A stretch of DNA of 10,981 nucleotides from an uncultured Bacilli bacterium (GTDB lineage Bacteria; Bacillota_I; Bacilli_A; RF39; UBA660): NCBI GenBank assembly GCA_947627145.1, contig CANQUW010000029.1:1-10981 (forward strand), given 5' to 3'. Below the pieces are notes generated by a model. The model saw only the letters and a list, made by a program, of their open reading frames with translations, was not told the DNA's origin and ran no database searches. Of this stretch, positions 1-5,304 are shown piece after piece; within the stretch, counting starts at the first letter, position 1; each line of letters opens with the position of its first letter. Made by a program: the position numbers and the translations under genes.

Positions 1-241
1 TAGTCATATAAACAACCGCACCATCTTTTTCTAAAATCTTTTTTAATACTTTAGATATCTCTAAGTTAATATCTTTTTCATAAATATCTCCATACCAAGT
101 ACCACTATCGCGACCACCGTGTCCGGGATCAAGCGAAATCACGACACCATCCAAACTAACAGTCTTAGCCTCTATAAACTGTAATGTAAAAACCGACAGT
201 AGTAACATTATCAAAATAAAAGTCTTGTATTGTCGTAACAC
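1..241 (-). CDS. N-acetylmuramoyl-L-alanine amidase (Amidase_3), N-terminal part only
   Basis: Exported zinc amidase that cuts the bond between N-acetylmuramic acid and the L-Ala of the peptide stem in peptidoglycan. About 80 codons are present; the C-terminus lies beyond base 1. Residues about 7-23 form a hydrophobic signal segment followed by IEA-KT, a plausible signal peptidase I site. LDPGHGGRDSGT follows (His41 is the first zinc ligand), and Glu55 in YEKDINLEI is the second, the usual Amidase_3 pattern. Three in-frame starts exist: GTG at 250, ATG at 247 and GTG at 241. I chose GTG 241 because the Shine-Dalgarno AGGTGAT (252-246) overlaps the other two and leaves an 8-base gap from AGG to this one. 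ATG 247 is the alternative. Codons such as CCC, CGC and GCG make it richer in G+C than its neighbours. It lies downstream of the Nudix gene at 288-785 in the same direction. The family call is firm; the exact subfamily (CwlD-like or other) is not. Confidence 0.88.
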   Translation of the reverse strand, partial: MLRQYKTFILIMLLLSVFTLQFIEAKTVSLDGVVISLDPGHGGRDSGTWYGDIYEKDINLEISKVLKKILEKDGAVVYMT

Positions 242-281
242 ACTCATCACCTAATAAAGTGTATGCAAATATACAAGACTT
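220..281 (-). repeat. 11-bp inverted repeat flanking the amidase translation start
   Basis: Bases 220-230 (AAGTCTTGTAT) and 271-281 (ATACAAGACTT) are perfect reverse complements separated by 40 bases. In the amidase mRNA the left arm lies in the leader just after the upstream Nudix stop codon (288) and the right arm lies inside the first codons. The loop therefore contains the AGGTGAT ribosome binding site and all three candidate start codons. A smaller nested stem (ACACT pairing with AGTGT) closes more tightly around the ribosome binding site. This could be an RNA structure controlling amidase translation, or a chance or mobile-element relic. The pairing is seen directly; the role is inferred. 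Confidence 0.5.
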
Positions 282-287
282 AATATA

Positions 288-785
288 CTAATCATATTTT
301 CTATCATTAATTATTTCATATTTTAAAGTATTTTCATCAATTAATCTTTTAGCTACTTCTGGTAAAATAATACTATCTCTTGCAACATTTTTAGAAATCC
401 AATGTAAAGTAGTATCACTTTTATCACTCATAACAAAAGATTTATCTTGGTTAATAACACTATCTTTTTTCAATATGATTTTATAAATAAATAATATAGT
501 TTGTACTTTATGAATAACATTATCATCATCTTTATAATCGAAAAAATTTTCAGCTATTTCCAAAACCTCATAATCATCATTTACAATATCATAATTAATT
601 TCTTCTAAAATTTCTCTTCTTATAGCTTCTTTTGTAGTTTCCATAAATCTAACTCTACCACCTACAAGAGTAAAATGATTATCACCTGGCATTTTTTGAA
701 ACAAAAAATTATCACCAAACTTTATTACTGCAGCAACCCTATAATTAAACAAATCTTTTCCTTCTTTAAACTTTATATCTCTCAT
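288..785 (-). CDS. Nudix hydrolase with atypical Nudix box
   Basis: A 165-residue cytosolic Nudix-fold pyrophosphohydrolase. Such enzymes cleave nucleoside diphosphates linked to another moiety, using Mg2+ held by the Nudix-box glutamates. The box spans residues 43-65: Gly43, five residues, Glu49, seven residues, then R57-E58-I-L-E61-E62. All catalytic acidic residues are present, but the Gly expected after EEx is Asn64. The C-terminal Trp-Ile followed by ILPEVAKRLID is the usual tail of the fold. Start is ATG at 785, preceded by AAAGGAG (797-791) with a 5-base gap, an excellent ribosome binding site. The gene follows the HD gene at 979 after 193 AT-rich bases in which I could not assign a convincing promoter. 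The amidase follows downstream. The substrate cannot be inferred: the family includes NTP, NDP-sugar, dinucleotide and RNA-cap hydrolases. Sequence is Lys/Asn/Asp/Ile-rich. Confidence 0.9.
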   Translation of the reverse strand: MRDIKFKEGKDLFNYRVAAVIKFGDNFLFQKMPGDNHFTLVGGRVRFMETTKEAIRREILEEINYDIVNDDYEVLEIAENFFDYKDDDNVIHKVQTILFIYKIILKKDSVINQDKSFVMSDKSDTTLHWISKNVARDSIILPEVAKRLIDENTLKYEIINDRKYD

Positions 786-978
786 TTTTTCTCCTTTATA
801 TGCTTGTAATTCATTTCTTCAATTGTCCAAATGTAAAACAATATAATATCTATTGAAATATTATTATTATCACATTTTATAACTATATTCTTTGCAACAA
901 TAGTATTTTTATAATTTCAACAAATATCTAACTCTATTAATTTTTGTTTTTTATCAAAATGATACTATTTAACATTTA

Positions 979-1644
979 TTAAATTATGTCATTGTATTGT
1001 ACTTCTATATTATTAATTAAGAAAATATAGTTTTTATGTAAATACTTTGCTATTTTTTTTGGGATAGTAATTGCTTTTTTCCAATTAGCCAATATTTTCA
1101 AATCAAAATTATCATCAGTTTTGTAATTAACAATTAAATTTTCATCATTAATTGTAATATTAACTTCTTTTATCTTTTGAAATTCTCTATTAATCGTATC
1201 TTGAATACTAGAGTTAATAGTTCTGTGATAGGTTACATCTAATTTATCAGCTAATGTTAAAGCCAGACCAACTAATGACTGTATATCATCACCTTTTGAA
1301 TGATCATAAATTGCTTGTCTTACAATCTCTGTTTCTTCATTTGTTATATCATTTTTATTAATAAATTTATCAAACAGCTTACTACTTTCAATTGCATGAT
1401 TACTTTTGTCCCCTTTACTTAATCCTATATCATGTAACAATGCACAAACCATTCCTAATTCTATTGTTCTTTTGTCAGCATTTAATTGAACTAAAATTTG
1501 TTTGACATAGTTTGCTACTCTTTTACAATGACCTAATCCATGTTCCCAATCCCATTTTCCATCAGTAATAAATTTTGTATTTTCTATTTTTTTTATTATG
1601 TTTAAATACTCACTATTATTTAATACTTTATTATATAAATCCAT
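979..1644 (-). CDS. HD-domain metal-dependent phosphohydrolase
   Basis: A 221-residue cytosolic HD-superfamily protein. These enzymes use one or two divalent metals to hydrolyse phosphomonoesters or phosphodiesters, often of nucleotides. The metal-binding set is complete: His39 in HGLGHCKR, the His71-Asp72 doublet in ALLHDIG, His83, His115 in YDHSKGDD, and Asp133 in LADKLD. Residues about 140-221 form a smaller C-terminal extension without a motif I recognise. Start is ATG at 1644 with a modest GGTGA ribosome binding site (1655-1651, 6-base gap). A 110-base AT-rich gap separates it from the Nudix gene at 1755-2171 upstream, so it may share that transcript or have its own weak promoter; I could not place one. 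No RelA/SpoT synthetase domain or cyclic-di-GMP GYP signature is visible. The substrate is unknown. Confidence 0.87.
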   Translation of the reverse strand: MDLYNKVLNNSEYLNIIKKIENTKFITDGKWDWEHGLGHCKRVANYVKQILVQLNADKRTIELGMVCALLHDIGLSKGDKSNHAIESSKLFDKFINKNDITNEETEIVRQAIYDHSKGDDIQSLVGLALTLADKLDVTYHRTINSSIQDTINREFQKIKEVNITINDENLIVNYKTDDNFDLKILANWKKAITIPKKIAKYLHKNYIFLINNIEVQYNDII

Positions 1645-1732
1645 TATTATTCACCATTATAATTTTAACATATATTTGCATAAATATATATATAGTTTTT
1701 TTACTACTTAATTTAATTGCAATAAATTACAT

Positions 1733-1756
1733 AATTAATAAAATGTTTTATCAATT
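1733..1756 (-). terminator. AT-only hairpin at the 3' end of the Nudix pair, weak terminator or RNA stabiliser
   Basis: Directly overlapping the stop codon of the 1755-2171 gene, the minus-strand RNA can form AATTGATAAAA pairing with UUUUAUUAAUU. This is 11 pairs with one G-U wobble around a very short CA turn. The wobble pairs only in the minus-strand RNA; on the plus strand it would be A opposite C, which hints that the structure belongs to the minus transcript. There is no clean U-tract after it, so intrinsic termination would be inefficient and read-through into the HD gene is likely. Confidence 0.3.
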
Positions 1757-2171
1757 AACTTTTAATATTCTTAACTTCCAACACCTTATCAAAGAATATT
1801 TTAAATGATTCAGGAAAAGTTAAATTATCTGGTAATCTATCGGATAATAATATTTTAGACATTTCAAACTCTTCTGGTAAATTTCCTAATTCTTCTATTT
1901 CGCAATAACACAATAATCCAAAAGTACTTATCTTATATACACAAACTGGCTCTAATTTAATTTTAGTAGCACCCGTCTCTTCATACATCTCACGTTTTGC
2001 AGCTTCTTTCCAACTTTCGCCCTCTTCGATATGTCCACCTGGTATTTCCCAACCTTTTCTTTTTTTATTATATGAAAAAACAAACTTATCTTTATATCTA
2101 CTAACACATACAACTCTAGTATAATCTTTTTCTAAACAATATCCAAGTTCATAAGTTTTAACTGATAACAT
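1755..2171 (-). CDS. Nudix hydrolase, canonical box (possibly YtkD/MutT-like)
   Basis: A 138-residue cytosolic Nudix pyrophosphohydrolase. WEIPGGHIEEGES leads into a fully canonical Nudix box: Gly46, five residues, Glu52, seven residues, R60-E61-M-Y-E64-E65-T-G67. The IPGG lead and the late LPDNLTFPESFKIF segment resemble Bacillus YtkD-type 8-oxo-dGTP or RNA 5'-pyrophosphate hydrolases, but this resemblance is from memory and weak. Start is ATG at 2171 with GGAGGA (2182-2177) and a 5-base gap, a near-ideal ribosome binding site. It lies 27 bases downstream of another Nudix gene (2199-2630) with no room for a promoter, so the two are almost certainly one operon. Despite sharing a fold, the two proteins differ outside the box, so they are not a recent tandem duplication. 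The last bases of the coding region run into a hairpin. Confidence 0.92.
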   Translation of the reverse strand: MLSVKTYELGYCLEKDYTRVVCVSRYKDKFVFSYNKKRKGWEIPGGHIEEGESWKEAAKREMYEETGATKIKLEPVCVYKISTFGLLCYCEIEELGNLPEEFEMSKILLSDRLPDNLTFPESFKIFFDKVLEVKNIKS

Positions 2172-2198
2172 AATAATCCTCCATTTTTTAACTTATAT

Positions 2199-2630
2199 TT
2201 AAATTAATTCTTTTAATTTTAAAGCATCATAAGTAAGTGGACTAACATCATCCTTTTCTATATCATTTAAAGGACACCAAACAGCTCCTAAAGAGTCAAG
2301 ACCATCCGCATCACTCTTAATATCTCCATCTTCTACTTCTACATCATAAATAATTCCTATATGATGCATATGTTCTGTTACATTAAGATAAGGATTGTCC
2401 CAATCAACCACTACACTATTAGCGTCTATTATTTTACAATTCTTAACCTTCATACCAGTCTCTTCTAAAATTTCTCTTTTTAACGTATCAATCGGTTTCT
2501 CTCCATGCTCTATACTACCTCCAGGTAAATCATATTTTAAAGTATAAGCACCTCTAGACTTTTTTATGAGAAGTACTTTATCTCCTTTAACAACAACTCC
2601 ATAAACTCCCAAATGTCTCGTATTTTTCAT
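2199..2630 (-). CDS. Nudix hydrolase, canonical box (MutT-like), first gene of the Nudix operon
   Basis: A 143-residue cytosolic Nudix pyrophosphohydrolase. The N-terminal GVYGVVVKGDKVLLIKK strand pair is typical of MutT-like proteins. YDLPGGSIEHGE leads into the box: Gly38, five residues, Glu44, seven residues, R52-E53-I-L-E56-E57-T-G59. The C-terminal Trp with CPLNDIEKDDVSPLTYDAL matches the usual final helix of the fold. Start is ATG at 2630. The ribosome binding site is AAGGAGA (2647-2641) at a rather long 10-base gap. A TTGATT-17-TATAAT promoter lies just upstream, so this is the first gene of the transcript, with the 1755-2171 Nudix gene next after 27 bases. Expression is divergent from the 490-residue gene at 2798. 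The substrate is not deducible from motifs. Confidence 0.93.
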   Translation of the reverse strand: MKNTRHLGVYGVVVKGDKVLLIKKSRGAYTLKYDLPGGSIEHGEKPIDTLKREILEETGMKVKNCKIIDANSVVVDWDNPYLNVTEHMHHIGIIYDVEVEDGDIKSDADGLDSLGAVWCPLNDIEKDDVSPLTYDALKLKELI

Positions 2631-2660
2631 TTTTCTTTTCTCTCCTTAACACTTAATTAA

Positions 2661-2689
2661 ATTATAAACTATCTTATTAATATAATCAA
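2661..2689 (-). promoter_or_regulatory. Promoter of the Nudix operon
   Basis: On the minus strand, TTGATT (2689-2684), a 17-base spacer and a perfect TATAAT (2666-2661) match the sigma-A consensus. The start of the first Nudix gene lies 30 bases downstream of the -10 box, leaving a short leader that holds the AAGGAGA ribosome binding site. Confidence 0.75.
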
Positions 2690-2726
2690 TAAATCATATA
2701 TAACATTTATTGTAGTTTCTATTAAC

Positions 2727-2755
2727 TTTAAAAAAACATTGTTTTATGCTACAAT
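2727..2755 (+). promoter_or_regulatory. Extended -10 promoter of the 490-residue gene, with a spacer palindrome
   Basis: TGCTACAAT (2747-2755) is an extended -10 element, with TTTAAA (2727-2732) as a poor -35 box 17 bases upstream. The spacer contains the odd palindrome AAAACA-T-TGTTTT (2733-2745), a possible operator. The start codon at 2798 is 42 bases beyond the -10 box. Confidence 0.6.
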
Positions 2756-2797
2756 ATAACCCAAAAGAACAGAGCAAACAGAAAGGATTATATTAAT

Positions 2798-4270
2798 ATG
2801 GATACAATATTTTTAGAGTATTTAAAAAGTAAAATAGATATCACCAACAAAACAGACGAAAGAAAAATCTATAATATATTTGAAGAATACTGCACCATTA
2901 TTGAAAATACATATAATTATATTCAAAAAGAATATTATGAAAACATTAGTGACATCACAAAAGAAAAACAAAAACATTATTTAGAAAAAGAAATGATGGA
3001 TGTAATTATAGAGACTGAACCAGATTATTCATATCAAACAGAAAATTCAAAAAAATGGTATAGATTTTTTATTGACAAAAATCAAATTATTTCAAGAATA
3101 AGAACTTATATATATTATCTATCTGAAAAAGATAAAATGAAAAGTCATGAAGATTTTTTTCTTAATGAACAATTACGTATCTCACAAAATATATCAACAA
3201 CCAACAGAATTAAAGAAATAAAATCTAAAAATCGAAGAAAAATAAAAAAAGATAATAAAATAATTACTATGGTATTAGATGAACTAATAACAAAAAAACT
3301 ACAACTACAATCCAAATTAAATAAACAAGATATATTTAAAAGTAATATATGGAAAAATAATCTTAAAGATACATTTTTTTATAATGAAAATAAAATCAGC
3401 ATAGACAGATTAATTAATATATATTTATCCACTATAAAAAAGTTACATAAAGGATATTTAGATAATAGAATTTTTTATAAAAATAATAAAGAAATATTAA
3501 GAGAAAAAGAAAAAGAATTTTTAAAACAGACATATACAAAGAAAATCATTCTAGACAATAAAGTTAATTTAAGATTCTTTTTAAAACACAATAATCATAA
3601 TTTAGAAAAAGAAAATTTAACAAGAAATGATATAGTAATAATATTAGAATATTGTGGAATGATTTATTTTGGAGAAATTCCAAATAAGAAAAAGTTTTTA
3701 TCCTACAAAACAAATATAAAAAGTATTAAAAATATATTTGATGATTTACAAATGGAAAATAAGCAAAATATTGATGATTATCTAATAATTAAAAAGTTAG
3801 AAGAAGAAAAAAAGCAAAGACAAATACAAAATGCAAATAAAAGAATAGAAGAAATAACTTATGAGTTAGCTACTTTAAAAAAGGAAAGATCAATTTTATT
3901 AAATAAAAAAGTAGAAGATAAAATTAAAATAGATGAAAAAGATTTATTTGAAGAAAGAAATGGTATTAAATACATAAAAGATAAATATACAAATAACGAA
4001 ATATTAAAAATTTTAGATTTATTTCTTATATCATTTGATAATGTGGATATAAGAAATATAGATTTTAGAGGGTGTAATGCTTTTCGTTTAAATCCACAAA
4101 CAGTTTATAATAAAGATTTAACTAATACAAAATTTGACTTAAATGATGGTATATTTTTAAGTACTACTGATTTTACAGATGTAAACGTTTCTAACATGAC
4201 AGTTGAAAACTCAGAATTTTCTCTAGTATCATTTACAGGTTCAAAAGGAAAAGTAAAAAAAATAACTTAA
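2798..4270 (+). CDS. Unknown protein with coiled coil and C-terminal pentapeptide-like segment
   Basis: A 490-residue protein I do not recognise as a whole. It is extremely rich in Lys, Asn, Ile, Glu and Asp, with no signal peptide or membrane segment, so it is probably cytosolic. Residues 1-325 look mostly helical. Residues about 330-370 (LEEEKKQRQIQNANKRIEE onward) are a charged coiled coil. Residues about 413-479 carry a run of spaced Phe/Leu/Ile positions (DIRNIDFRGCNAFRL, later TTDFTDVNVSNM) like a degenerate pentapeptide-repeat beta-helix. Its Gly425-Cys426-Asn427 resembles a segment of the 1002-residue protein at 7865-10873. Start is ATG at 2798 with AAAGGA (2782-2787), 10-base gap, behind an extended -10 promoter. 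It appears to be a single-gene unit: the next gene on the strand has its own promoter. Very A-rich coding sequence suggests acquired or fast-evolving DNA. No catalytic motif was seen; a scaffold or host/phage-interaction role is only a guess. Confidence 0.85.
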   Translation: MDTIFLEYLKSKIDITNKTDERKIYNIFEEYCTIIENTYNYIQKEYYENISDITKEKQKHYLEKEMMDVIIETEPDYSYQTENSKKWYRFFIDKNQIISRIRTYIYYLSEKDKMKSHEDFFLNEQLRISQNISTTNRIKEIKSKNRRKIKKDNKIITMVLDELITKKLQLQSKLNKQDIFKSNIWKNNLKDTFFYNENKISIDRLINIYLSTIKKLHKGYLDNRIFYKNNKEILREKEKEFLKQTYTKKIILDNKVNLRFFLKHNNHNLEKENLTRNDIVIILEYCGMIYFGEIPNKKKFLSYKTNIKSIKNIFDDLQMENKQNIDDYLIIKKLEEEKKQRQIQNANKRIEEITYELATLKKERSILLNKKVEDKIKIDEKDLFEERNGIKYIKDKYTNNEILKILDLFLISFDNVDIRNIDFRGCNAFRLNPQTVYNKDLTNTKFDLNDGIFLSTTDFTDVNVSNMTVENSEFSLVSFTGSKGKVKKIT

Positions 4271-4278
4271 AGATTAAA

Positions 4279-4295
4279 TTTTATACATTATAAAA
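4279..4295 (+). terminator. Weak AT-only hairpin after the 490-residue gene
   Basis: TTTTATA-CAT-TATAAAA is a perfect 7-bp inverted repeat 9 bases after the stop codon, followed by ACTTTTTA. The stem has no G-C pair and the loop is only three bases, so termination is likely inefficient. It is the only candidate between this gene and the promoter of the next one. Confidence 0.28.
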
Positions 4296-4310
4296 ACTTT
4301 TTACAATTCA

Positions 4311-4339
4311 TTTATTATTAAATTAAATTTTGTTATAAT
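4311..4339 (+). promoter_or_regulatory. Extended -10 promoter of the metallophosphoesterase gene
   Basis: TGTTATAAT (4331-4339) is a perfect extended -10 element. TTTATT (4311-4316) is a partial -35 box at a 17-base spacing. The ribosome binding site GGGAGG (4348-4353) and ATG at 4361 follow closely. Confidence 0.7.
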
Positions 4340-4360
4340 ATAAGAAAGGGAGGATAAACA

Positions 4361-5257
4361 ATGGAAGGAAATAAACAAAGACAAATAGCAATTTTTACAG
4401 ATGCTCATGCTCTTAAAGAACCAGTTGAAGCTGTTCTAGAAGATATAAAACAAAGAGGAATAACAGAAATATATTCTTTAGGAGATAATATTGGAGTAGG
4501 TCCAAATCCTAGTGAAGTACTAGACTTATTAGAAGAAAATAATGTAAAATCACTAGCAGGAAACTCTGAAGAATATGTAACTTTAGGAACAGAACCTTTT
4601 GAATATTATTTTGATGCTCTCAAAGATCAAAGTCAATTATGGACTTTATCTAAATTAAATGAACATCAAAAAGGAGTAATATCATTATATCCACATTCAA
4701 TAGAACTTCTACTAGGAGGAAAAAAATTAGCTTTATGCCATTTTGCAAACGATGTTAGATCAGATTTTGCAGTTAACAGCACCTTCTCTTACCAAAATGC
4801 TATAAAAAGAAAAAAGAAAGCTTATAAACAATTTTTATACACTAATAGCACAGAACAAATTGACCTACTAGAAAGAATGGTAAAATTCTATGGAAAAGAT
4901 AGTCCTATGGCAAAAGGAGCACTATCAAGTTTAGAAGATCCTTTATTTAAGGGACAAACAATTGATAAATTTGATGCAATTATTCAAGGACATGTACATT
5001 GGAAAATATATGAAAAAACAAAAAAGACAGATTTTTATTCCATTAGAGCGGTAGGAATGGCTTATAAAAAAGACCCAATAGATACTGCATCTTATGTTAT
5101 ATTAACAGAAAAAAAAGATAAAAAAGGATTTAATTTAGACGAAGTATTAGTTAAGTTTGATCGTGAAAAAATGATATCAAGTATCTTAAATAGTGATAAT
5201 CCTGATACCACAATACGTAAATTTGTAGAACTAAACAACACACATAAAACTTTATAA
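4361..5257 (+). CDS. Calcineurin-like metallophosphoesterase
   Basis: A 298-residue cytosolic metallophosphoesterase of the large family that includes YfcE-type phosphodiesterases and serine/threonine phosphatases. All five metal-site blocks are visible: Asp14-x-His16 (TDAH), Gly41-Asp42-Asn43 in SLGDNIGVGPNP, Gly67-Asn68 in AGNSEEY, His127 in LCHF, and Gly209-His-Val-His212. The GDNxGxGPNPxEVLDLL form is typical of a bacterial subgroup annotated only as metallophosphoesterase. The third block reads GNSEE rather than the common GNHD or GNxD. An insert of about 80 residues (130-208), rich in Lys and helix-forming, makes it longer than the roughly 160-180 residues of YfcE. Start is ATG at 4361 with GGGAGG and a 7-base gap. 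It has its own promoter upstream and a strong terminator downstream, so it is monocistronic. The substrate is unknown. Confidence 0.9.
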   Translation: MEGNKQRQIAIFTDAHALKEPVEAVLEDIKQRGITEIYSLGDNIGVGPNPSEVLDLLEENNVKSLAGNSEEYVTLGTEPFEYYFDALKDQSQLWTLSKLNEHQKGVISLYPHSIELLLGGKKLALCHFANDVRSDFAVNSTFSYQNAIKRKKKAYKQFLYTNSTEQIDLLERMVKFYGKDSPMAKGALSSLEDPLFKGQTIDKFDAIIQGHVHWKIYEKTKKTDFYSIRAVGMAYKKDPIDTASYVILTEKKDKKGFNLDEVLVKFDREKMISSILNSDNPDTTIRKFVELNNTHKTL

Positions 5258-5265
5258 TAGCAAAG

Positions 5266-5292
5266 AAAGAACCCGACGGTTCTTTTATTTTT
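5266..5292 (+). terminator. Strong intrinsic terminator of the metallophosphoesterase gene
   Basis: AAAGAACC-CGAC-GGTTCTTT is a perfect 8-bp stem with a 4-base loop starting 9 bases after the TAA at 5257, followed by TATTTTT. It lies in the 47-base space between converging genes. Read from the copA side the hairpin is the same but the tail is CTTTGC, so it should work less well in that direction. Confidence 0.88.
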
Positions 5293-5304
5293 ATAAATAA
5301 TTAC

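Noticed and set aside
952..964. TATCA-AAA-TGATA hairpin just after the HD gene, considered as a terminator.
   Set aside because: The stem is only five bases and the minus-strand RNA continues with A residues, not U residues.
786..978. Search for a promoter for the Nudix gene at 288-785 (for example TTGTTG near 900-895 with TAAAAT).
   Set aside because: The best pairing has a 15-base spacer and poor boxes; in DNA this AT-rich it is not distinguishable from chance.
1645..1754. TATAAT-like sequence immediately before the HD gene's ribosome binding site.
   Set aside because: Transcription from it would start inside the ribosome binding region, leaving no leader; probably composition only.
1575..1808. 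A 77-codon plus-strand open frame with a hydrophobic, Ile/Leu/Tyr-rich translation.
   Set aside because: It lies antisense to the HD gene and the end of a Nudix gene, has no ribosome binding site, and its hydrophobicity is what AT-rich antisense sequence gives.
2798..4270. Naming the 490-residue protein a pentapeptide-repeat protein.
   Set aside because: Only the last 65-70 residues show the spacing and the repeats are irregular; the other 85% has no such pattern.
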